Source: Spongilla lacustris (lineage: Eukaryota > Porifera > Demospongiae > Spongillida > Spongillidae). Taken from it: DNA of 64,000 bases. Both the position numbers and the translations under genes were made by a program. Positions within the stretch are counted from its first letter, which is position 1; each line of letters starts with the position of its first letter. Below are positions 22,721 to 30,262 of the stretch, piece after piece. Under the pieces are notes generated by a model. The model was not told the DNA's origin, did not search any database, and saw nothing but the letters and a program-made list of their open reading frames with translations. The stretch is taken from contig OX442418.1 of NCBI GenBank assembly GCA_949361645.1, forward strand, positions 6,222,372 through 6,286,371, read 5' to 3'.

Positions 22721-23215
22721 ATGGCCGATAACAGCGAAATCGAAAGTATTCTGTACGGCACAACGAAGACTGAAATGCCTGACTCCCAAGGTGTAATGAA
22801 GACAGTATTTATTCCTATGCATCTCGAAGAGGCATATAAAAAAGTGCAAGATGATTGCGACAGTTATAACTCACACAATCCAAAATGCCCTATTTGTCAT
22901 AACAAGATTGCAATGTCAGTTAGGCCTCGCATTCAAAGAAACGCACAAAAAAATATCTCTGAGAGAGTATATGATAGAGTGATTAAATGTGCCGAATGCA
23001 CCAAGAAATTCTTCAAAGAGTCTAGAATTTATTTCAATGTTCAATATTCAAAACAACAAGTGACTAAAGCAAAACAACTTGGAATGAAATATGACGGATA
23101 TCTAAAATGTTGGTACATGTATAAAAATCAGCATGAGAATCTGTTAAAATTGGCTACGGTTACTTTTGACGAAATTGATTATGATTCTTTGGCAGGTATT
23201 CAAGGCTGTATTTAA
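22721..23215 (+). CDS. Zinc-ribbon protein with DUF5710-like C-terminus
   Basis: 164 residues. Cys56-x2-Cys59 (CPIC) and Cys90-x2-Cys93 (CAEC) form a four-cysteine ribbon. Residues about 115-142 (KAKQLGMKYDGYLKCWYMY) match the pattern AKxLGAxWDxxxKxWY of DUF5710-type domains seen in DNA-processing proteins of phages and plasmids; this assignment is by eye. Likely nucleic-acid binding, perhaps in replication or late transcription. Its stop codon overlaps the stop of the convergent gene at 23212 by 4 bp. Confidence 0.7.
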   Translation: MADNSEIESILYGTTKTEMPDSQGVMKTVFIPMHLEEAYKKVQDDCDSYNSHNPKCPICHNKIAMSVRPRIQRNAQKNISERVYDRVIKCAECTKKFFKESRIYFNVQYSKQQVTKAKQLGMKYDGYLKCWYMYKNQHENLLKLATVTFDEIDYDSLAGIQGCI

Positions 23216-23685
23216 ATTAAGTCAGAAGTATAACAGCCGGTGCTAATAATTACAATACTTTTAGCTAGCGTTAATAGGTCATGCGACGTTGATGCATAAA
23301 ATGATAGTGCACTACCACCGGCTATTGGAAGGGAATGAGTGTAAGCGTCGCTATTTTTTTTGTACATTTGACGGACACCATTAGTCACGCCGCCTATAGA
23401 TGCATATAAATATGGATTTTCATTCAAAGAATATGCCATGGCACCAGACACCAAAGAAGCAAGTCCTATTCGCAGTAATTTTGTTTTATCGTTATCATAT
23501 TCTGCATTATATGTTGTCGGATTAAAATTTATTGTATTATTATTTGACAAATTTGGATTGACTGTTATCGTGGTATCTATTTTTGGTTGCACAATATTTG
23601 TATTCGGTGTATTGACCGTAACAGTATTTTTACTACTCGACGTGGAAGTCGAGGGACCCGATTGTGATGACGATTCATTACCCAT
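23212..23685 (-). CDS. Myristoylation-type, hydrophobic C-terminal membrane protein
   Basis: 157 residues. N-terminus MGNESSSQSG fits the N-myristoylation consensus (Gly2, Ser6). Residues 10-65 are Ser/Thr/Asn-rich and probably disordered (NTVTVNTPNTNIV, NPTTYNAEYDNDK). The C-terminal 90 residues are Gly/Ala-rich and hydrophobic (LLRIGLASLVSGAMAYSL, LPIAGGSALSFY, LLTLAKSIVIISTG), with two or three possible membrane segments. This half resembles the products at 23721, 25196 and possibly 25893. Likely virion or membrane component; no named family recognised. Confidence 0.65.
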   Translation of the reverse strand: MGNESSSQSGPSTSTSSSKNTVTVNTPNTNIVQPKIDTTITVNPNLSNNNTINFNPTTYNAEYDNDKTKLLRIGLASLVSGAMAYSLNENPYLYASIGGVTNGVRQMYKKNSDAYTHSLPIAGGSALSFYASTSHDLLTLAKSIVIISTGCYTSDLI

Positions 23686-23720
23686 GGCTAATAATTATTT
23701 TTATTTTTTATCTATTCTAT

Positions 23721-24173
23721 TCATAGATCAGATCTAGATTTATATTCCAGATTATTGAGCTGCTGAGAGATGGAAGATGAAGCAGAGCTAGCAATTTCAA
23801 AAACTTTGCTTGAAACAAATGAAGGATCTACATATCTTAATATGATATCTGAGGCCACTGCGTAACCTGCGCCTCTTAAAAACTCTTGCTGCAATGATCC
23901 TCCTCCACCTACCAGTTGTAGAGCTGTGGTATATGCGGCGCCCCCAGAAAGTGCACCGACTGCATAGCATTTATAATCCTCCGGATTGACCGGCATGTTG
24001 GAAGCAACACAGATTCTTGGTAGCAGTATTGTTTTACCATAATAATCTCCTATTCCGGCTATAGCTGCGTAGGCCATACCGGTTGTTGATAGATAGTCTC
24101 CAGAATAATAGTCGTAAGCGTATGCGACACCCGCTGCCACGATGCCTTGCTTTATTGCTTGAGCTAGGGACAT
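23721..24173 (-). CDS. Gly/Ala-rich hydrophobic membrane protein, family member
   Basis: 150 residues with repeated small-residue hydrophobic stretches (QGIVAAGVAYAYDYY, GMAYAAIAGIGDYYG, AVGALSGGAAYTTALQLVGG) and a polar C-terminus. The GIGDYYGKTILLP segment aligns by eye with VANYYNESYLIPNP in the product at 25196, suggesting paralogy. Four genes of this type lie around the packaging ATPase. Comparable small hydrophobic proteins are common in membrane-containing viruses of this lineage, but I recognise no named family. Begins 78 bp from the ATPase start, head to head. Confidence 0.65.
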   Translation of the reverse strand: MSLAQAIKQGIVAAGVAYAYDYYSGDYLSTTGMAYAAIAGIGDYYGKTILLPRICVASNMPVNPEDYKCYAVGALSGGAAYTTALQLVGGGGSLQQEFLRGAGYAVASDIILRYVDPSFVSSKVFEIASSASSSISQQLNNLEYKSRSDL

Positions 24174-24251
24174 TTTTGTTACTTAGATATTGATAATACG
24201 TTACATAATATTATATATTCTATACAAAATCCTTGGTCAATAACTTTTTCT
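24174..24251. promoter_or_regulatory. Putative bidirectional promoter, membrane protein/ATPase
   Basis: 78-bp AT-rich gap between divergent starts with ATATTATATATTC near 24207-24221. No other motif is clear. Confidence 0.35.
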
Positions 24252-25184
24252 ATGTCAGATGCAGCACTTAAAAAGTTACTTAAGAAGCCGAGCGAACTTG
24301 CGAAGCTTTGCCGCGCTAATAATATTAATCCAGATACTTGTAAGACTACTGTTCCTGACGTGGGCTCAAGTGCTAAAAAATCTGAGTCTAAATCTATGCT
24401 TGATAGCTTATGTTCATCTGGAAACAAATCCTTACAAGAAGATAAGGTCCAAAATGATACTGAACCAGCTGACACACCCGAATGCGACGCTGTGTCTTCT
24501 GCGGCCACCTCCTCTGGAGCTCCTACCGACGGGGCCACCTCCTCCGACGCCACCGCCGAGCCCGCTAGAACTCAATTGAGATTTCCTCCGGAGCCTACAG
24601 CTATGTTGATATTTGGGCCGCCTAAAAGAGGTAAGAGTTATTTATTGAAACAAATGTTCATGAATCCGCCTATTGATCCCGAAACTGGAAAATCTGCTAT
24701 ACAAATTATGGTGATATTTACACCAACTTTTAAAGATTGGGCAGATGTACCAAATGCTAAAAAATGTGTACGATCTTGGTCTAGGAATAATATAAAAGCA
24801 ATAATGAAGCACCAGATGGAAACCAATGGCAAATATCATGCCGCAATTATTATTGACGATCTGCTAGCAGTTATTAATTATGATGATGAAATCATGGTAG
24901 AATTATTTACAAGACATAGACATTACAACATGACTATAGTAATTTCTGCTCAAAATATTACAAAAACTATACATCCTATTATTAGAAATATGATTTCAAT
25001 ATTTGTAACTTTTGACTTACCTTCGTTAGAATCTAGTAAAATAATATACGACGCCTTTGGTGCAGATTGTTGGCCAAGTGTAACAGAAATGTTCAAGCAA
25101 ATCAAAAAGTTAAATCTAAGACCTACTCATTCATATGTAATTATAAATGTCGGGGACTCAAAATTTTCAGTAGGCTGCGGATAG
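24252..25184 (+). CDS. A32/FtsK-HerA-type genome packaging ATPase
   Basis: 310 residues. Powers loading of DNA into capsids in Mavericks, adintoviruses, virophages and large DNA viruses. Residues 1-107 are low-complexity (Ser/Ala/Thr/Pro). The core follows: Walker A GPPKRGKS (122-129), Walker B AAIIIDD (197-203) and a sensor-like VISAQN (230-235), then an arginine-containing segment HPIIRNM (241-247). Length and motif order fit the A32-like family. All catalytic residues are present. The gene lies between two hydrophobic-protein genes and ends 11 bp before the convergent gene at 25196. Confidence 0.93.
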   Translation: MSDAALKKLLKKPSELAKLCRANNINPDTCKTTVPDVGSSAKKSESKSMLDSLCSSGNKSLQEDKVQNDTEPADTPECDAVSSAATSSGAPTDGATSSDATAEPARTQLRFPPEPTAMLIFGPPKRGKSYLLKQMFMNPPIDPETGKSAIQIMVIFTPTFKDWADVPNAKKCVRSWSRNNIKAIMKHQMETNGKYHAAIIIDDLLAVINYDDEIMVELFTRHRHYNMTIVISAQNITKTIHPIIRNMISIFVTFDLPSLESSKIIYDAFGADCWPSVTEMFKQIKKLNLRPTHSYVIINVGDSKFSVGCG

Positions 25185-25195
25185 CCTATGTATCA

Positions 25196-25831
25196 TTAGT
25201 ATGTAGCTGAGTTTGCTATGTAATCGGCAGCTATTCCTGCAGCAGAACTTAACAGAGATATGCCAATGCATTCCTCGATGGGACTACCTAAATATGACAT
25301 AATACCGGCACCTATTGCTGTTGATGCAACAAAAGTAATAATTTGATTTTTTCCGCTACTTGGCAGAGCAGCCGGAGGTTCATACCTGTCATAAGGATTT
25401 GGAATCAAATAGGATTCGTTATAATAATTGGCTACCTGATCGCCTGCGAGATATGCCGCCCCCGATATTGCCGCCGACATTCCTGGGTTATAATTCATTA
25501 AATATCCGCCGGCATAGCCACCTGTAGCTGAAGCTAATGTAGGAATTATTGGTATATTATTGCTACCTATTGAGCTTAAGCCTCTGCCAGATTGACTAAC
25601 ATCATTTGGTTGATTAAAACCGAAACTCGGAGTTGCCGTAGTGGTAGAACTTTGACCAAATTGTTTACCCGATGACGCATCGTTTTGACTTAATGATATA
25701 TTAATTGGATTAGTAATTACTGGGCTTAATGTATTATTATTTGGAGAGTAATTTGATAAATTTCGAATACTATTGTCTGTGGCGCTATACGCCTGACTTA
25801 GCTCTTGCGAAGATGTATCAACCGAAACCAT
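25196..25831 (-). CDS. Gly/Ala-rich hydrophobic membrane protein, long form
   Basis: 211 residues. The first 85 are Ser/Asn/Gln-rich and disordered (SQELSQAYSATDNS, NNNTLSPVITNP). From about 90 on there are hydrophobic Gly/Ala-rich stretches (IPIIPTLASATGGYAGGYL, AAISGAAYLAGDQVANYY, FVASTAIGAGIMSYLG, GISLLSSAAGIAADY). Resembles the product at 23721 in its C-terminal half and that at 23212 in overall plan. Probable virion membrane protein; function unproven. Shares a 61-bp promoter gap with the gene at 25893. Confidence 0.65.
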   Translation of the reverse strand: MVSVDTSSQELSQAYSATDNSIRNLSNYSPNNNTLSPVITNPINISLSQNDASSGKQFGQSSTTTATPSFGFNQPNDVSQSGRGLSSIGSNNIPIIPTLASATGGYAGGYLMNYNPGMSAAISGAAYLAGDQVANYYNESYLIPNPYDRYEPPAALPSSGKNQIITFVASTAIGAGIMSYLGSPIEECIGISLLSSAAGIAADYIANSATY

Positions 25832-25892
25832 TATTTTTAGACTATATTTGACATATGTATAAATATTTATATGTTGAAATTCAGTTGGAAAA
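25832..25892. promoter_or_regulatory. Bidirectional promoter with palindromic TATA
   Basis: Contains the perfect 14-bp palindrome TATAAATATTTATA (25858-25871), usable as a TATA box in either direction, centred between divergent starts at 25831 and 25893. This is the clearest promoter candidate in the element. Confidence 0.55.
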
Positions 25893-26255
25893 ATGGCAGC
25901 ACTAGCAGCTACACAGGGATTTGCCGCAGCAAACGGTGTATATCAGAGTTCTATTGTTCAAGACTCTTTGGCACAAGGGGCTATTCCTCACAGGATGTTG
26001 TATGCAGTTGTTATGGGAGGCGGTAGTTATCTCATCACTTCTTTAGTCATGTCCGGAGGCATTTCGGGATTAATCAGAGGTACTCAAGGAGCATTAGTCG
26101 ATAGTTCACCGATCGGCTGGATAGTTAATCCATTTTTGAAAGGAAAAACTGCTGGCGATTATATATCGGGCAATACGTCAAAAGGTTTCCTAAGAGATAA
26201 CGCACCAGCTATAGCAGGGGCAGCCGGAGCAGTACTTGGCTTTTATCTCGGATAA
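25893..26255 (+). CDS. Small Gly/Ala-rich hydrophobic protein
   Basis: 120 residues, mostly small hydrophobic residues, with possible membrane segments around MLYAVVMGGGSYLITSLVM (about 36-54) and APAIAGAAGAVLGFYLG (the last 17 residues). No disordered N-terminus, unlike the neighbours. Not recognised as a named family, but it fits the group of membrane-type products clustered here. A short GC-containing hairpin (AGGGATAACTTATGTCCCT, near 26260-26278) follows the stop. Confidence 0.6.
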   Translation: MAALAATQGFAAANGVYQSSIVQDSLAQGAIPHRMLYAVVMGGGSYLITSLVMSGGISGLIRGTQGALVDSSPIGWIVNPFLKGKTAGDYISGNTSKGFLRDNAPAIAGAAGAVLGFYLG

Positions 26256-26326
26256 GCTATAGGGATAACTTATGTCCCTAGGGGGATAAGATTTATAGAT
26301 ATAAATTACATTAAAATATTACAAAA

Positions 26327-29300
26327 ATGACATTGAGAGGTAACGCTGGAAGATTGGTGCAAGGTGTTAATAATTTGTCAGGTTTTGTTTCATTAACCGA
26401 AGGACCTGGCATTGAAATTGCGCCAAACAATTCAAAAAATTCGCTTCAATTTAGCACAGTTACTGCAACTCTAGAGTTTGACGATATTCTAGCAAATGGT
26501 GATTCTACTGCAAGATCAGCAAAATTTTTGAATAATGCATCGGATACTATACCGGCACTTATTGTTCACAACACGTTAGATTTTGGTAACGGCGTAGTTA
26601 ATCCAGGTGTGACATTGAAGTATAGTCCTGGTACTCCAGATGGATTAGTTATAGGCCCTACTACTGGCACAGATAAAAAAATATTAAGAACTGACTTGCT
26701 TGGTGCAAATACGTCTACTGCAATCGTTGCAAAAAGTGGCATGACTTTTGATACAGGCCTTACATTAACAGTTGACAACTTAGTTGCACAAACTGTATCA
26801 AGTAATGGGGATATAGCAGCTAGCAGATTATTACCAATTGATACTGCTGGCTTAACAATAAATTTAGATACTTGCACGATGTCTTGTGCAGATAGTGTTG
26901 CAAATCCTAGAATTAATATGCAAACCGAATTAAATTGCTCAAGGGCTATTACTGGTTCTGCCGGAATGACACTTACAGGCGAATTAAGCCTAAATAGTAT
27001 AATTATAACCCCATCATTAATAGTTCCTATTGACCTTACTTTAAAACCCTCAGGAGATGTTAGAGTTTTTAGTGGTAAAACTTTATTTTGTGACACTCTT
27101 AGTCAAAATAATACTAATAGTAATTTTAATATAACAGCAGTAGGTACTAATAAAAACATAAATATCTCCCCATCGGGCACGGGACGCACATATTTTGGCG
27201 GCGGGATAATGATAGGATATATATCAAATAATTTTGGTCAAAATATTACCATTCAACCAGATGCGGGTCAAATAAATTTACTTACTAATGTAAATGCATT
27301 AAATATAACTGGGCAAAATATTGTTACACCAGCTAATACAAATTTAAATATAACTCCTGGAACTAGTGGGTCAACAAATATAAATAGTAATTTAATAGTT
27401 CGTGATAGCTTAACTGTAGATACTATAAGTTCTAGAACAACAAATGGCAATTTAGCTTTGACTGCTAATGGAACTGGAAAAATAAATTTAAATTCGCCGG
27501 TAGTGGGCAGCACTATAACTGCAACAACATTTACAGCACCTCCTAGTACAAATTTAAATATAAATGCTGCTGGTGGTAGTATACTTTCAAATGCTCTTAA
27601 TTGGTCTGCTACTGGGGCATTAGGAATAAATTCTGGCGGGACTATGACATTATGGCCAACAAATAATCAATGCATAATAGATGCTACTTTGACTGTGAAT
27701 AGATCGATAATAGGTTCACGATTTGTAGGTACTGAATTTGTATCAAATGTGTTAAATACAGGTATAGCTTTATCTCCAAACGGTACAGGGCAGGTTAACG
27801 TTCTAGCAGGAAAAACGCTTACTGCAGACACTATAAGTTCTACAACAGCAAACACAAATTTAATTTTAACTCCTAATGGAACAGGATCTCAAGTCCAAAT
27901 CGCAGCTGGTAAAACATTGGCTACAGATATTATAAATACTAATACAGCTACTGCTATTGCAGTAAAAAATAATATGACTTTTGATGTGACAAAAACATTA
28001 ACTGTTGACAATATTATTTCAAAATCTATAACCAATAATGGCAACATAGTGGCATCAAAATTGATAAAAAATATAGGTGATGGCTTAACAATCGATCTGG
28101 ATAATTCTATTCTTTCTTGTGGTGATACAACGTTACCGATTCTTATAGAGCCCCACCTTCAAATAGATGGTACATTAACTTGCACGTCTAACGCAATAGT
28201 TTTTAGCGGTTTAGCAACAACTACATTAACACCATATAACTCAACCGGATTAACAATTAATTTAAATAATAGCACATTATCATCTGCAGTTCCTATAAAT
28301 ATAGGCTCTATTGTTGCAAATACTATAAGTTCTGATGCTGCAACAAATTTGACCATAAATTCACCAGGTGGCACCATAAATACAAATGCGACTAACATCA
28401 CTGCTTCAGGAGCATTGTCATTAGCATCAAATGGCACCTTAAATCTACAGGCTTTTACGGGAAATAGTAGCGTTAATATATCAGGTAGTGGTACTGGAGT
28501 TGTTAATATGTTAAGTCCATTGTTAGTAAATACTATAATTCCATATAATTCTGCGGACTTATCGCTAGCTGCCAGTGGTACAAATGGAAATGTCAGTTTA
28601 ACTGCTACAGGCACTGGAAGTATAAGATGTAATTCTCTTTTAAGAGCTTCAACAATAACTTCGTTAGCTTTATCAAATTTGACAATAAATACAGCAGGTG
28701 GCACCATAAATACAAATGCAACTAACATCACTGCTTCAGGAGCATTAACTTTAGCTACTACTAATGCGCGCTTGACACTTAATGCAGGTACAGATATAGT
28801 TATGACGCCTTTAACTGGAACTATTACTTTATCAACAAATAATGCCAATAATATAAATATAAATCCTGGAGGCCTAACATCTTTTGGTGGTAGTGGTATT
28901 AACTTACCAAATGGTGGTAGTACACTTAATTGGTATGAAGAGGCTACATTATTGAGTGCTTGGATAAATGTAGTAACTAGTACTCCAACAAATACCACAA
29001 CTTTATATGTTGTTAGAATAGGAAAACAAGTTTTTATTACATTAGTATCAAATAATCCTATAATGCCAACAACTGATATCGGTGTACCTACAATGCAAAC
29101 AAATTTAGCAAGCAAATATTCGCCTGTTGCTACATTCACTCAATTTAATGGAAGTTCATATTCTATTCAAATATCTACTGCTGGTGTAATAACATTAGGC
29201 AATTTTGTAAACAGTGTTGCAATAACACCAATAATGAATTTTTCATATTTTACTAACAATGTTACTGGCGGGGCATCTGGAAGCAGCGATCCTAGTAATG

Positions 29301-29425
29301 GAGACAGCGGGAGCGGTGGCAGCGGAAGCGGTGGCGGAGCTTCAGGAGCTTCTGGATCTGACACTGGATCAAGTAGCAATGGAGATATAACAGGTGGCAG
29401 CGGGAGCGGTGAACCAAAGCCATAG
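26327..29425 (+). CDS. Fibre-like repeat protein (putative receptor-binding spike)
   Basis: 1032 residues, the largest product of the element. After a unique N-terminus (about 1-110, MTLRGNAGRLVQGVNNL) come many degenerate Asn/Thr/Gly-rich strands: the LTPNGTG type recurs (about 480-600), and TINTNATNITASGAL occurs twice (about 685 and 790). Such short beta repeats are typical of trimeric beta-helical fibres in phage tails and viral spikes. A folded block near 865-965 (LLSAWINVVTSTPTNTTTLY) could be the head. The last 55 residues are a Gly/Ser linker with GSGGSG runs. No signal peptide or membrane segment. Role in host attachment is inference; it could also be a surface decoration protein. 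Confidence 0.6.
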   Translation: MTLRGNAGRLVQGVNNLSGFVSLTEGPGIEIAPNNSKNSLQFSTVTATLEFDDILANGDSTARSAKFLNNASDTIPALIVHNTLDFGNGVVNPGVTLKYSPGTPDGLVIGPTTGTDKKILRTDLLGANTSTAIVAKSGMTFDTGLTLTVDNLVAQTVSSNGDIAASRLLPIDTAGLTINLDTCTMSCADSVANPRINMQTELNCSRAITGSAGMTLTGELSLNSIIITPSLIVPIDLTLKPSGDVRVFSGKTLFCDTLSQNNTNSNFNITAVGTNKNINISPSGTGRTYFGGGIMIGYISNNFGQNITIQPDAGQINLLTNVNALNITGQNIVTPANTNLNITPGTSGSTNINSNLIVRDSLTVDTISSRTTNGNLALTANGTGKINLNSPVVGSTITATTFTAPPSTNLNINAAGGSILSNALNWSATGALGINSGGTMTLWPTNNQCIIDATLTVNRSIIGSRFVGTEFVSNVLNTGIALSPNGTGQVNVLAGKTLTADTISSTTANTNLILTPNGTGSQVQIAAGKTLATDIINTNTATAIAVKNNMTFDVTKTLTVDNIISKSITNNGNIVASKLIKNIGDGLTIDLDNSILSCGDTTLPILIEPHLQIDGTLTCTSNAIVFSGLATTTLTPYNSTGLTINLNNSTLSSAVPINIGSIVANTISSDAATNLTINSPGGTINTNATNITASGALSLASNGTLNLQAFTGNSSVNISGSGTGVVNMLSPLLVNTIIPYNSADLSLAASGTNGNVSLTATGTGSIRCNSLLRASTITSLALSNLTINTAGGTINTNATNITASGALTLATTNARLTLNAGTDIVMTPLTGTITLSTNNANNININPGGLTSFGGSGINLPNGGSTLNWYEEATLLSAWINVVTSTPTNTTTLYVVRIGKQVFITLVSNNPIMPTTDIGVPTMQTNLASKYSPVATFTQFNGSSYSIQISTAGVITLGNFVNSVAITPIMNFSYFTNNVTGGASGSSDPSNGDSGSGGSGSGGGASGASGSDTGSSSNGDITGGSGSGEPKP

Positions 29426-29513
29426 ATAAATCGTTATTTAACTAATTATTGACCGTATTTAGTGTATTAAACATAGAATCATAGTCTGATATTAAGTCAA
29501 AGATAACAAAAAG

Positions 29514-30224
29514 ATGTCAAAAAGAGGAGATATTGCAACAAAAGCTGAAGGATCTGGGGCATTTTCGTCTCCTGGTAGTGGTGCCGTGCTAGATAAGCAT
29601 GATTTTGCATTGGCCGCACCTACTGCAGCAAGTGGAATATTTAATCAAAGAGTATGGAGTAGTGGAAAACTTGTAGATGTTTATGGAACAAATGTGCCAA
29701 TTTATGTCACACCTGAGATTGCTAATTTGCTATATATAATGTGGGATGGCCACTTTTCAGCTGCAGAACAAGCTACATTCATAGGTGAAGTAGGTGTGCC
29801 GGTAGCAGGAAATAAATATCCTAACCTAACAAAGGATCAAATTGGCTACGTTAATGGTGCTGGTAATGGACTTGCTTTCGCAGATGTTAATGAATCATCT
29901 ATTGTTAATCAAATTAAATCTGCAAATATGCTATCAAAGACATCATTGACGACAGAAGATTTGCTATATTCTATGGCTCGAACAATATCAGGTAGATTGA
30001 CATTAATGAAATACAGTCAGCCGTCAGATATCTTTATTACTAATGGAGGTGCTGAGCCCATGTTCGTTGCGTCATATTTTTACAAATTTTATGGCTTGGC
30101 AGTACCAACTGGCTTTACTGGAGGATTTCACATTGATTCATCAGTCAATGCAAATACACTAGGTGATAAAGCACAACTAATAGCCACATTAAAAAGTGGT
30201 AGCATCCGAACACGTAGATCATAA
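29514..30224 (+). CDS. Conserved-looking structural protein candidate, unknown
   Basis: 236 residues with no recognised domain. The sequence is a well-mixed globular composition (PIYVTPEIANLLYIMWDG, TTEDLLYSMARTISGRLTL, GGFHIDSSVNANTLGDKA) and ends in a basic tail GSIRTRRS. No membrane segments or zinc sites. It lies between the fibre-like protein and the large Pro-rich protein, all in one direction with 88 and 38 bp gaps, so it may be a virion component made late with them. Confidence 0.55.
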   Translation: MSKRGDIATKAEGSGAFSSPGSGAVLDKHDFALAAPTAASGIFNQRVWSSGKLVDVYGTNVPIYVTPEIANLLYIMWDGHFSAAEQATFIGEVGVPVAGNKYPNLTKDQIGYVNGAGNGLAFADVNESSIVNQIKSANMLSKTSLTTEDLLYSMARTISGRLTLMKYSQPSDIFITNGGAEPMFVASYFYKFYGLAVPTGFTGGFHIDSSVNANTLGDKAQLIATLKSGSIRTRRS

Positions 30225-30262
30225 ACTGATTTAAATATTTATACTAATTTTATTAAGTCATA

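Noticed and set aside
23438..23737. 99-codon plus-strand hydrophobic frame
   Set aside because: Antisense to the Ser/Thr/Asn-rich myristoylation-type gene, which has better start and context.
28159..29139. 326-codon minus-strand frame
   Set aside because: Antisense to the fibre-like gene; arises from its repetitive composition.
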